DNA of 64,000 nucleotides. It comes from Vitellaria paradoxa. Taxonomy: Eukaryota; Streptophyta; Magnoliopsida; Ericales; Sapotaceae. Below, piece by piece: positions 1-11,797 of this stretch; position 1 is the stretch's first letter; each line of letters begins with the position of its first letter. The stretch is from positions 12,481,573 to 12,545,572 of the forward strand of contig CM034233.1 of the NCBI GenBank assembly GCA_019916065.1, given 5' to 3'. A model generated the notes under the pieces. That model was given only the letters and a program-made list of their open reading frames with translations, had not been told where the DNA came from and did not search any database. The translations under genes were made by a program, and so were the position numbers.

Positions 1-1240
1 GAATTTTCAAATGTAATTTTTTGCTTTCTTTCCTAAAATTATTGGAGTAAAATTTATCTATAAACTTGAAAATACTTTTAATGTTTGAATAATTTGTGAC
101 CATCACTAGAATTAATCAAATGTTGATTATTATTATTATTTTCAAAGTGAATTTCCACCATGATGTTATTATTATTATTATTAGTTTTGGCTAATGTTCA
201 ACAAAGATTAAAAAATAAAAGAAATAATTGGTAGGTTAGAATTTAGGATTTTAAATATATAATTATAGCATAAGACTTAATGGAAATAGAAAGCAGTTAA
301 ATGCTGGCTTTAGGTACCAAAAGGTGTGAAGGGTTTAAAAAAAAATTATTATTAGCTTTATTTTTAAATTAAAATTATTATTTTAATATTTTATTATTAC
401 TAAAAATAATAATTATTTTTTAATTAATTAATTATAAAAATTATTATTATTAAAAATTTAGTTCCCCAAACCTTAAGGTGCCATTTGATATACTTGTTTT
501 TCCTATTTTGTAATTTTGAAAGTAAGAAAAATAGTTCAAAAAGTATTTGGTTACTTGTGTTTTTAAAATTTATTTTAAAAAATAAAAAATAAGTTTACAC
601 ATGAAATATAAAATGATAAAAAATCGTGAGTGTTTTCAACTCAAAATAAGGAAAATCTTAAAACAACAAACACATAAAACCAAAAACTAAAAAAAAAAAC
701 AAAAAATACAAATACAAATTAAATAGCAACTAAAAAAACCTCTTATTCGAATTAGATTTGTCCTGGTGGTGGCAAACGGCGAGCTTTATCCTCTTCCAAT
801 CCTCAGGAGTCTCCAACACCAACCAACCCTCTGATCTCTTTCTATCTTCTTTAGTTTATACACTATCGTTCTCCCCCTGTACGTATTTGTTTTTCTTGAT
901 GCTTAACCTACTACTCGTCGTAATATAAAGATGGAATCAGTAATTGTTTTATGAAAATCATATAAATTAGACTCACATAAGAAAAATATGAATGCAATTG
1001 ATCAAATCTAGTATTTGATATTATATCTTTAAAACTGAATTCGTCCTCCAAAAATGCTTTTGATTTAAAGGACACTAATCTCCTAAAACAAAACAATCAC
1101 ACACATAAAATGAAATAATAAATTATGTATACTTTTGAATCGATAAACTATGTTTGTATTCTCTAAATGCAATATATGATTTTTTTATCTAAAAATGAAG
1201 GTTTAAATAGGCATTGAAAAAGTCATTTCTGGCCAACCAT
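1..1240. other. AT-rich intergenic DNA, no gene seen
   Basis: Low-complexity A/T sequence with ATT-trinucleotide runs near 128-182. A less AT-rich patch at about 740-890 contains pyrimidine-rich sequence but no convincing reading frame or splice structure. I see no gene here. Confidence 0.6.
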
Positions 1241-1395
1241 GGGTTTGTTTAGAGTATGAAAAGTGAGATAAATTGAGATAAATTGTGGTTTGGGAGAGTT
1301 CGTAATACGTGCAGTGAGAGAAAAAATTGATGTGATATAAAGTTAATAGAAATTTATAGAATTTTTTAGAGTTTTTCAGCAAACCAAACGACCCC
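1241..1395. repeat. Short MITE-like repeat, family C copy 1
   Basis: The ends are imperfect inverted repeats: GGGTTTGTTTAGAG on the left and, read on the minus strand, GGGGTCGTTTGGTTTGC on the right. The inside carries the words GAGATAAATTG and CGTAATACGTGCAGTGAG. Related words recur at 23310-23457 (reverse orientation) and 57551-57690. It looks like a non-autonomous DNA transposon of about 155 bp. No target duplication is certain. Confidence 0.5.
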
Positions 1396-2672
1396 ATATT
1401 TGTTTAGAGATGTGATTGTTGGAGAAATAACATAATTTTTAAAAAATTAAGAAATGGGTCACCCACAAATCTTGACTCGATCCGACTCCAAGCTAAGCGA
1501 GCAACGCACACATGACATGGGTTGACCCATTTGGGTTTTCCCCTTCTACTAAACATTGATACCCCTTCTCTAAATGTAGCATATTTAGATCTGTAATTTT
1601 TTTTTTTATAGATTTTCAATATAGGACAAATTCATCTTTTATATTTTTAAAATTCTTATTTTAAAATCGATTTACATTCAATTAATTCATAATTTTGAAC
1701 AATTGAATATAAAACTATAAAGTCTACGTGATATATTTTTAATTTTACATTTAATTCAAATTTAACAATATATGATCTTCACACAAATATTAACTTAAAA
1801 TTTACAAAAAAAATCATGATTAAAATCATAAATTCCAACACTACTTCATTATTATGTTTATGTTAATCTACGATATATTTCTGCTCAAAAGTTACCTTTT
1901 TAAGAGTTAGGAGCTCAGTTCTAAAATATATTTAAGTTTGACCTTTGCTTTTTTCCCCCTTAATTTCATGTTAATTAATCTCAACTAAGAAAACGTTTGA
2001 AGCTCTATTTTTTTTAATAAATTTCTACAAATCCCTTCTAATTTTTACAAAAAAAAAAAAAAAAATTCTACGTAAATATATATTTATAAAATCTCAATAA
2101 ATATATCTACAAATTTCTATAAAATTTAATAAATGTCCACAAATTGTTAAAAAATTAGTACCAAGCCAAAAAAAAAAAAAAATTTATCTGATCACGAATT
2201 TCTACAATTGTTGGGTGCAATTCAAACGTAAAATTTACCAAAACCACATTTTTATAACTCTAAACCGCCCCTAACAAGTCAAATGTCAAGTGAATTTGGC
2301 GTACAAGCCATGCCGCAGCGTAATTAATAAATGGTTTAAACTTCAAATTGACAATTAGCAGAGAGTACAAAATTTCAGGACCCCTACTCGCTGAAAATAT
2401 AGGAAGGTTGGTGCATGCACGTGGCTCTGGTCCTCACCTTTCCACAGAATTAATTAATTTGCCTATGCATATATATATATATATATATATAATAGAGCAA
2501 TTAATCCATCCTCTAAATTAGTTGTGGTCAGCACATAAATTAATTTCTTTGCCCACTGCTTTTTGCATGTATAAATTACTGGTCCTCCTAAACAAAAAAA
2601 TAAATAAATAAATAAATCTTAAAAAATAATAATAAAAAAAGAAAAACTCATGTAAAACTGTCCACTAATTAA
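1396..2672. other. AT-rich intergenic DNA
   Basis: No gene recognised. It contains poly-A tracts (2049-2064, 2166-2181) and an (AT)n microsatellite at about 2468-2491. Confidence 0.6.
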
Positions 2673-2819
2673 AGAGGTGTTTGGATAACAAAAAAAATTA
2701 CAAAAAAATAAAAAAAATTGATATAAAAGTGATATATAATGAAATTTAATTGAAAAAAATTGATAACTTTTTATAATTTTTGATAAATGTTGATATTTAT
2801 TGCTCTACCAAACAGCCCC
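2673..2819. mobile_element. Tourist-like MITE, family A copy (147 bp)
   Basis: Left end AGAGGTGTTTGG and right end, read on the minus strand, GGGGCTGTTTGG form a terminal inverted repeat. The element is flanked by TAA on both sides (2670-2672 and 2820-2822), the target duplication typical of PIF/Harbinger elements. The inside has the family words GATATAAAAGTGATAT and AATTTAATTGAAAAAAATTG. At 147 bp it cannot code for a transposase, so it is non-autonomous. Confidence 0.75.
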
Positions 2820-4774
2820 TAATTGTCGCAAATCTGAGTACAAATTAAGAGTGCCATCCAATTTAATTTCTTGAGTTCAGGTTTGACTCAGATATATATA
2901 TACACAGCACGTTTGGAGTAAAAAAAACAAAATAAACTGAGACAAATTGTGGTTTGAGGTTAATTTTGGTGCCTTTTTTTTGAAAAGTTACAAATCGTGG
3001 GAACGGTTTTCCAAATCTGTTCTCACGGATTCAAAAAAATTTACAAAAAATAGCGATAATGGTACTCGTTTGAAAACTTTTGACACGAAAAATATGATTG
3101 TATAAAAAATTTATACATTCGGTTAACCTACTTTCAATTTTTTTTATTTTTTTAACAAAATATTAAATTTTTTAAAATTAATAACAATAGAAAAATTAAA
3201 GGTAAGAGAGTTGTCGAAAATTTATAAAATTTTTTGAGATTTTATTTTATGCCAAAACGGGGCATATAATATTACGATTCTCATGGATACATGCTCAATT
3301 CCCACTGGCAGTTAACCCCCTTTATTTATAATCTTTTGACCTCATCGTTCAACTGTCAAATTTTGGATCAGTCACCGAAGCAAATAGTTGGAAAATTAAT
3401 GCTGTTGGCAGGGATTGGGTCATTTATAAACTGAGGCTTAATTGGGGGATAAAAAGAATTGGTTTTTTTTTGCGTTTAAAAGAAAAAATTAGTAACTAAT
3501 TTTTTTAATTTTATATTTTTATCTTTTATGTTTTAAATGAAATTAAAAATATAAGGGGATAAGTTTTATCATTTCCAAAAAAAAAAAAAAAAACTAACTA
3601 ATCAAAAATTAAGATGTTTCGCCTCCCAAAGTGCCTCTGGTTTGGGTTTCAGGGGGTTACAGTGGGTCAATCAATAATTAGGATATAATTACATTTTAAT
3701 ATAATGTATTTTTTCATATTCTTCATTAATGATCTTTCAATCAGATTTTGTTTAATTTTTATTTTTATTTTGAATTTAATTTTATTACATTAAATTAAAA
3801 TTATTAAATTTGATGCAATTACATTCTGACAATTGATTGGCTTACTGTAGCCCCTGGAACCCTATGGTTTATGTTTGTGGTGAACTCCAACATGCAAGGA
3901 AGCTTCCGGGAGGGAGAGAGAGAGAGAGAGATCACATGTTGATTTCCTTGCTCTCGCGAGTCTATTTTGTTCTCTACTTGGTTTGTTTTATTCAATGCTT
4001 TCATAGCGGATAATTATTAATTATATGCGGGTCAAGATTAGTAAAAAAAAAATGGTTAAAATAAAATTTAACGTTGGAATGGTAAGGGTAAGATTGGGAT
4101 AGAATATTTATTTTATATTTGATTGTTAAATTAAGTAATTTTTACATTAAATAATTAATTTTATTTAAATATTAGTCTTGCTTAAACTAAAATATATAAA
4201 ATTTTTTAAAATAGTGATAAAAATTGAGTTAATAATAGTAATAAATTATGTCTGAAAGATGGTGGCGGCGATAAAAGTGGTAGAAGGTGGTGGCTATGGT
4301 AATTTTCACTTTCATTTAAGGATGTGTTTGGAGTGAGAATTTGTAAGGAAAAAGAAGAAAAAAATGACATGAGAAGGCAGTATAAAAATTTAAATATATT
4401 TCTTTGTCTAAATAGATTAAAAATATATAATAAAATAAAGACATTTATCACTACATTAGTTTTTAATTTAATTAATTTTATTTTTTAAAAATTTTATATA
4501 TTTTCTTTTATTTTTCATCACAATCTAAATAAGAAAAAAATTAAATCACTATATTTTTTAATTTTTTATTGACAAATTCTTAATCCCAATATAATCTAAG
4601 TGTAGAAAAAAAAAAAAAGCTAGAAATAAAGCATAAAAATGCGCTAGTATTTCATACTACCCAAGTCTAACATATTGTTTGAGTTTTTACTTATTGAGAT
4701 ATTAAATTCTAATCTCTTAATGGTGAATAAGAAACTTTACTGAGTAAGATAATAACCTAGTTAAACAAGAATAA
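2820..4774. other. AT-rich intergenic DNA
   Basis: No gene recognised. A GA repeat lies at 3914-3930. A stretch at about 4319-4605 begins GTGTTTGGAGTGAG and may be another degraded repeat, but I could not fix its ends. Confidence 0.5.
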
Positions 4775-4920
4775 GCAGGTGTTTGTTTTATCAAAATTTA
4801 ACAAAATTTATCAATTTTTATTAATTTTTTATATTTTCTTCTAATTAAATTTCATCAAATATCACTTTTACATCAACTTTTTATAATTCTGTGATACTTT
4901 TTACTATCTAAACATCTCCC
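4775..4920. mobile_element. Tourist-like MITE, family A copy (146 bp)
   Basis: Bounded by TAA on both sides (4772-4774 and 4921-4923). Left end GCAGGTGTTTG, right end on the minus strand GGGAGATGTTTAG. The internal words TTTCATCAAATATCAC and TTTTACATCAACTTTT match the other family A copies in this window. Same class and orientation logic as the copy at 2673-2819. Confidence 0.75.
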
Positions 4921-5484
4921 TAAGAATTATTGAATGCCACACAAAATGTCAAAGGATCAAAATAGATTATTGGATATATTTCATGCATGCTTTAAGTTGT
5001 TTTTGACCAGGTGGTATGTGATCCTATTAATCTGCACCTTATTTCTCCCTCTAAAGTGGGAAATAAATAAAGAAATAAAACAAAGTCAAATTCGGCTTCC
5101 AACTTACCAGCTGTGTCGTTCATGGAAAGATGAGCAAAAGTGCTTCATCAAGGAAATAATGTCTCACATTTTCTAATTTCCATCAGCTTTTTATGTTTTT
5201 TTTTTTTTTTAATTTAGTTGTTGACTTTTCTATTAGTTTTCTCATTTGATTTTCCAAAAAATAAAAAATAAAAAGAAAAAGAAAAGAAAAAGCATCCAAA
5301 TGAAGGTAAAATATTACATTGTAATTGGTAAGGAAAAATTCAAATGATTAGGTTTTATTCGATTTTTTCATGTTGGATTATTCTTAAATTTGTGTAAAAC
5401 GTAGATCATTCTATATTATGAAATTTGTTACTTAAGTTAAAAGATATATGTGTGTGTATATATATATATTAATAGTTCTTTTAA

Positions 5485-5619
5485 GGGTTCGTTTGGAACA
5501 AAAAAAAGTCAAAAAACTTCAAAAAATTTCAAAAGTTTTCAAATTTCTCTAATTTATTTTTATATCACATCAATTCCACATTTTGGTTTTTTTATTTTTT
5601 TGGGACTTCAAATGCCTCC
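5485..5619. mobile_element. Tourist-like MITE (135 bp)
   Basis: Flanked by TAA (5482-5484 and 5620-5622). Left end GGGTTCGTTTGGAAC, right end on the minus strand GGAGGCATTTGAAGTC. The inside is A/T-rich with the word TTATATCACATCAA, related to family A. No coding capacity. Confidence 0.65.
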
Positions 5620-5622
5620 TAA

Positions 5623-6554
5623 GTTTATCACGTCTGCGTGCATGTATCACACAATTATTTTTATTGATTTAAAATATTGTGACTAATGTAGATGATAAAA
5701 TATTCATTTTTCTCTAATAATTAATCATATTTTTAACTTATTTATTTTTTGGACGTAAAAAGTTCGTGCCATCCCAATTTTGATTGAGCCCAAGGTAATG
5801 GTAATTTTTGTTGGTGCATACCTTTTTCAGTTTTGTTGGTGGTGGAAATTAGAGTTTCACAGAACAAAATTAGTAGGTGAAACTTTCTTTGTGTTTGTAG
5901 TGAAATAAATAAAAATTTTTCGTAATTTTTGTTAACTTTTAAGTGTTTAGTAAAATAAATAAAAATTTTTTGGTATTTATAAAAATTTTAATAACTTTTG
6001 AATTGAGATAAAGTGAAATAATTATAATACGTCTCAACAATTCAGTAAAAGTTAATGTTTTGACAATCTACAACTTAGCAGAATTAACAACTTTTAATAT
6101 TTTATCAAATACTTAAAACACTAAAAACTAATATTTGTTTTTTTACTTCTTTTTTACTCCTCCAAACATGGCCTAAAATTGCCAATGTGGTTTTCTCAAT
6201 TATGATTAGAAGAAGCCTTAACCCTATTGCTAGAGCCAACCTAGCAATCCTCGTGCCTTTTGAGCAGATATTTGAATTTTTTTTGTTTTTATAATTTCAA
6301 ATAAAAAATGATTATCCTTCTAGTTAATTATAACTTGCGATCCTTGCTTTTGAAGTCACTACAATGGCTCTTTCCACCATACTTTGATTAGACAAAAGAG
6401 GAAAAAAACAATTATTAAAATTAGCAAGCACCAATATGAATTTATTCTCCCTATTTTTATATGAAATGTTATTTTTTTTTTATTTATACCTCACAAAACA
6501 TTATATGAATTAAAGTGATTTAATGAGAAGTATACGAAAAGTAAAACCCCTAAT
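5623..6554. other. AT-rich intergenic DNA
   Basis: No gene recognised. Several words shared with the 330-bp Harbinger-like repeats (for example TTTGGTATTTATAAAAATTTT near 5970) suggest degraded repeat sequence. Confidence 0.5.
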
Positions 6555-7369
6555 TAGGGTGAGCAAAAATTAAAATGATAAAAAAAATCGATTTGGATCG
6601 AGAAATTTTAATTAAAATGCTTCACTCTTTCGATTAATTTGGCCGGTTCATTTTAAACTTTAAAAAAAAATAAAAATGGTTCAATTAGTTCGTTCGGCTC
6701 CAAAAATTTTTTGCTAAACCAAATGAACGATTTTCTAACATTAAGGTACCGTTTGGAGAGCTATTTTCGGTGTAAATTTATTAACTTTTGGGATTTAAAT
6801 GTTTGGTAAAATATTAAATTTTGCCTTTTTTTTACTTAGCAATAATAAGTTGTTCAACTCAAAATTTAATAAAATTTTTATCAAGCACACAAAAACTTAT
6901 TAAAAATTGTAAAAAGAAAAATTACCACAAATTACTAAGAACTTTACCAAACATCTAGAAATTATCAAAAGTTACAAAAGATTGCCACTTATTTTACCGA
7001 ACATACAAAAATTTTTAACTACTAATTTTTAGCAAAAAATGTTAAAAATCACTAAAAATAAGACTTCCGATCGGTCCCTAAATTATATATTGTTTTACAT
7101 AATTTATTTTATATATTTTATATTTTTTAATGTGAAGTTCATATCATTAGATTCATACTAAGTTATAATTAAGTAAATATAAGTCTTAATCAAGGAAATA
7201 TATTTAAATTTTTTTAATTTAGTAGATTTAAATTACTGTTAAATTGAACTGATTAAAAATCAAATTAAACTAATTCAGTATGTTTATTTTATTTTATTTT
7301 ACAAACTTCAGTCAATTCAATTAAAAAAACATTCGCCAAAAAATTTAGATTATTTTTACACTACCCATA
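6555..7369. repeat. Possible older hAT-like repeat split by a MITE
   Basis: Left end TAGGGTGAGCAAAAAT resembles hAT-type ends. The sequence before and after the nested element at 6745-7078 has similar vocabulary (for example AATTGAACTGATTAAAAATC after it and GGTTCAATTAGTTCG before it), as expected if one repeat was split. The right end (minus strand TATGGGTAGTGTAAAAAT) is only a weak match and I see no 8-bp duplication, so the boundary is uncertain. Confidence 0.35.
6745..7078. mobile_element. Harbinger-like MITE, family B copy (334 bp)
   Basis: Flanked by TAA (6742-6744 and 7079-7081). Left end GGTACCGTTTGGAGAGC, right end on the minus strand GGGACCGATCGGAAGTC. The inside is made of repeated words such as ACCAAACAT, AAAAGTTACAAAAG and TTTAGCAAAAAATG, shared with the element at 45082-45408. 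Non-coding. Confidence 0.7.
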
Positions 7370-9940
7370 AAAGCAGTTTGCTAGTTGTGTGGTAATTACA
7401 TGATGTTAAAAAAAAAAAAGATCACTATAAATTGATTATGTAAGTGTTGAGCCACACTTTGAAATTAGTACTATTTTTGAAAGTTCTTGTACAAATATAC
7501 ATATTAAGAACTTCTTAAATGAATTAACACCCCAAGTCATAAGCAAACAAGATGATTGTTACCAATCACCAATCAACTAATAGGACTTCAAGTTGGGTAA
7601 TGCATGATTTGTGACATTTGATTTGACGATAGTGAGGGCACAATCGTCATTTCATGCTTTCAAATTGGCGTGCTTTTTTGTCCCTTCTCAATTTACATTT
7701 TTCCACCCCGTTCATGATCCGATTACGACCCGTTTAGAATAACAAACAATTAAAAAAAATGATAAACATTATAAAAAAATTTAAAAAATTATTAATTTTT
7801 ATTTTATTGTATGAATTATGAATTATAATTTATTTTATTTTATTTTATACCATTTTACTTTACTTTTTATTATTTAAAAAAAAATAGAAAAATAGAGAAA
7901 AAAATTAAAATCTCTCTCCCACAAGACCATGGGTTTTCCACGCTTCTCTAAGGCGAATGGAACTCACGTACCAATGGTTCATTTACATGTTGCTTCCTAA
8001 CCATCTCTCACGGGAGTGAAGCACGTGATAAAGACACCGTATCTCGTTATTATAGGGCTGTGTATTTCCTTCCAGCGTTGGCGCACGTGGGACTATTGTC
8101 ACCATGGCATCCATTAATTGAAAATACCATATTGCCCCTGCAAGGTGGCTCGGAACGGCGAGCTCGGTCATATGTTAGGGGAGGAATCTTCCGCGGTTGG
8201 ATATTCGATACACTCGTTCTGATCAACTATGATCGCCCGTTTTGGAGAGATTTTTTTTTTTTGAAAATCCATTTTCGCAAAACAGTTCAAGACACGCTAC
8301 GATTTGAAATATTTCAAAGTATTTTCGAAAGGTATTTTTATTTAAAATATTTTTTGAAATAAATAATTTTCTCAAATGTTCAAAAATAATTTTTTTTAAA
8401 CTTGTAAATTAATTTTGAAAAAAAAATTATCCATTAATACGATAAATCAATCAACATAACCAAAATCTTAGAATTGGAAAAGAAAATGTGAAAGAAAATT
8501 ATAAAGTCATAAAATAACGTAAAAAACGTTAAATGTATTCTATTTTTTTTGATTGAATTAAAAAAATGAGACTAAAATAAATAATTATTTGTTAAAAAAA
8601 TTTAACTTTTTTATTTCATTAAATATATAAAAACTAGACAAATTAATAATTTTATGTTTCTTTTATTTTTTTTCTCCATAAATCTACGTTCCAAACATAG
8701 CCTTAAAGTATTCTTTCACCACTTTCCTTAATATATCTTCTGCATTTTTTTTATAGGAATAGTTTTAAAAATATATTTTTTAAGTCCAAATACAAAAAAT
8801 AAAAATAAAAATAATTTTTTATATAAAAAATATTATTCAATATAAAAATATTACACAATAAATCACACGTCGCCTAAGCCCAAAGAGGAAGTGTGGAGAA
8901 GGACACCAAAAGATTTGGAATTTCTATTTTCTTTTTTTTTGTCGTAAAAAACCTTTAAATGGCAAAAGAATACGTGTCAGTGGCAGCAAAAACTTTCCCT
9001 CTTTCTTCTTCTCCAGGCTTCTTCTCGGTATTGGTTTTCTTGTCTACTTTTGATTTTTGTTTTTTTAAGAAGAAGAAGAAATTTGAGTTATTTATTTATT
9101 TTTTAGAAAGACAAATAAAATGTTGTGTTATTTTAAGTTTCATTTGGGAGTTTAGGGAAAAAAAAACATTAACAATGAGACAAAAAAAATTTATTTTTTT
9201 GAGAGTTTATGATTTTTTTTCTCGTTTTAACAATGAGTTGAGAAAAAAATACAAAAGAAATAAAGTAGGTATTTTTATTTTACTATTATATTTGTACGAC
9301 ATGTAATTTTTTCTTATTTATTATTTAAGGGGTAAAAATATTATTCTAAAAATTTATTAATGAAATTTTCTCTTCTCTAACTAAAATTCAAGTGTTATTT
9401 TAACATTAACTTTTAATTTTTTCCTAACAAACCAATCACCACTAAAACCACACAAAAAATATATAGGATTTCGTGTCCGTTATTATTTTATTATTATTAT
9501 TATTATTATTTTTGATAATTCGAAACTTGTATCGATTTATTGCAGTCTCAACCCAACAACGGACAAAACTTGCCTGCTCGTTATTACGCGGTGAAGATCC
9601 ACGGTGACAAATTGACGATGGAGATATCTCTTGGGACAAGCTTTTTGCATACACATGTACTACACCAAATCCTAGCACCCGCAGAGGCCCAATCCCTACC
9701 AAGACGAAATATCAATAATACCCTTCACCACGCCCGTACTCTTACCGATTCTCAAGGGACTGCTTGGTCAGTTCAAAATGGGAAAATACACACAACTTCA
9801 AGCGCGTATCGGTAACTCAAGATTATAATTATTTCCTAGAAAGGATACAAAACCAATAATTTTAAAAGAGACCCCGAATAAGACTCCGCTGGGATGGTTT
9901 AACGGTGACCGGATGATTTCCCGGCCGGCGAGTTGGCCTC
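7370..9940. other. Intergenic DNA upstream of the helicase gene
   Basis: Mostly A/T-rich. Two islands of more balanced base composition occur: about 7900-8240, with three CACGTG-type words, and about 9540-9900. Short open frames exist in both on either strand, but none has family resemblance, codon bias or splice structure. The second island is the distal promoter of the helicase gene. A TTA/ATT microsatellite lies at 9481-9510. Confidence 0.5.
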
Positions 9941-9949
9941 GATATTTCC

Positions 9950-9957
9950 TATAAATA
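9950..9957 (+). promoter_or_regulatory. TATA box of the helicase gene
   Basis: TATAAATA followed about 20-35 bases later by a C/T-rich stretch (9969-10040), the usual setting of a plant transcription start. It lies upstream of a good 5' splice site (exon end 10119) and about 1.85 kb upstream of the start codon, consistent with a leader intron. Confidence 0.6.
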
Positions 9958-9984
9958 CGTCACCACACCCTCTCTTTTCCTCAT

Positions 9985-11797
9985 ATTTGCATTGGCTCTC
10001 TGCTTTCTCGGTCGCCTCTCTCTCTCTGACCTCTCTTCATCTCTAAACGGCCACACGCACGCACACAGTTATATATACACATATCTATTTTCTCTCTCTA
10101 GATTCCGAGCTCCTGAGAGGTAAAATTCTCTCTCCCCCTTTTTTTTAAATCTAATTTATTTTTCATGCTTTCTTGAAAAAAAAGTTGAATTTATGCAACT
10201 GAGGTGGTGTTGCGGTCGTGAAATCGACGATTAAACACGATATATATATACATATATAAGAATACTGGATTGGAATGTCTTTGACTAATTTGAATCTGAA
10301 TCTCGTGCCGTGGTGATACTGATAATTGATGGATCTGTTATGGGCTATGCGTGAATTAATAATTAGCAGTAATTAGATATAGGATTAGTTTATCGATTAG
10401 AGGGTTTGGACTGGTGCGAAAAAGGGTTAATTGTTGGCTGCTTTGATTCTGGAAACCCTAAAAGAATGCTGGAGTTTGGTCAAGGGCAGTATGGGATTGT
10501 TGTGATTATGATTTTTTTTTTTTTTTTTTGTAGATTTTGGTTCAATCCATGACAATCTTTTACTCCTTGCGGAGATTTGGGAGCTAATCACTGCAACTCT
10601 GTTGATTGATTAGTGATAGTTACAGTGTTTGTTTGGATATTTGTTGAGTCATTTTTTTCTACAGGTGCACTGGGTTTTTTATTTGTTTGTGGTTAATGTT
10701 TTGTTGCTGTAACTAGGGGTGTTGTGTAATGATTTTAAATTATCTGATTTGTTAATGTGGGTGGAGTGTCTGCACAATGCATGAGCAAGAGATAAACTGA
10801 TCTACATAAAGAACACATGGAGATTGGTGGCCACTTGTTTTAATTTTTCCCAAACACAACGGAAACTGTGTTGTTGGGTCAGTACCATGGGCTGAAGCCT
10901 GAAGGAGCTCATTGGCGATTGTTTCTCATTCCATAATTAGGTGCATTTATGGATGTGTCCTCATTAAATCTTAGTTTCTGTTCAGATGTGAGAGTTTCAG
11001 CTTTATTCTGTTTTTATTATTGTTCATTTGTTGACATCTTATTGTTAGAGTGCTCTAAAGAATTTGATTGAATCTTGTCAATTTTGGTGTTGGAATTTCC
11101 CCAAATATGCAAGGAGGATTGTTAAGATCTTTAGTTATGCCCTGATGTTCGAGGTTAATTACGTATTATGCATTGAGTTTTAAATATATTTTTGTTTCTA
11201 TGATGAGCATGATACAACATTGCCTTTATAACAATTTTTGGTTATTGTAGTAATACTTGCTGATTCAAGTGACATGGTTGAAGTTATTGGAGCTGTTTTC
11301 ATATAAAGGTTTCATTGCACTCTTGCTTGCTTTACTTCTAAATGGAAATGGAAACATGAACTTATTTGGATAAACATATGCAGTTTGTGTGTATCCATAT
11401 GTCTTTCTATCAAGAGTACGGGGTTAGCTTTGTGCGTTTTGTTTACATTTTTTTAGGAGAATTTTGTTGTGTTGGTTGTAATGTGAGCATTTGTAGTTCC
11501 TCTAGGTTGTTATTGCTAAGAGAGAAGTTTGATTGCTACATGTAGAAATTAGCTAGTATTTGTGTTAGTTTGTACCAGTATTCTCCCGCTCATAGATGGA
11601 TTTGTTGAATTTGACATGCAGAAACCAGCATGCTTTCAGCATTCATTTGAACGCCTTGCTGATCAGACAATTTGTTTTCAATTTGCCTATGCTTCTGTTG
11701 GCATGTCGTGTGCATCTTCTGCGAGAAGGAAATCACTAAGAGAGAGAAGTTTGCCTAATTGAATATACTGTTTAGTTTGTATGCATTTATATATGCA
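9985..11797 (+). other. 5' leader of the helicase gene with leader intron
   Basis: The inferred first leader exon runs from near 9985 to 10119 (TGAGAG before GTAAAA). The leader intron is about 10120-11621 and ends TTGACATGCAG. The second leader part, 11622-11797, continues into the first coding exon. It contains several upstream ATGs: short frames at 11630-11650, 11689-11739 and 11703-11762, and one at 11781 that runs into the main frame out of phase. The exon borders are inferred, not proven by transcripts. Confidence 0.5.

Noticed and set aside
911..9306. Several 60-115 codon open frames in the left spacer (for example 911-1096, 4206-4451, 8959-9306)
   Set aside because: They are rich in Phe, Lys, Ile and Leu as expected from A/T-rich DNA, have no family resemblance, and often run through homopolymers or MITEs.
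9442..9815. Overlapping open frames on both strands upstream of the helicase gene
   Set aside because: No recognisable domain; the stretch lies in the promoter region, with the TATA box and transcription start right after it.
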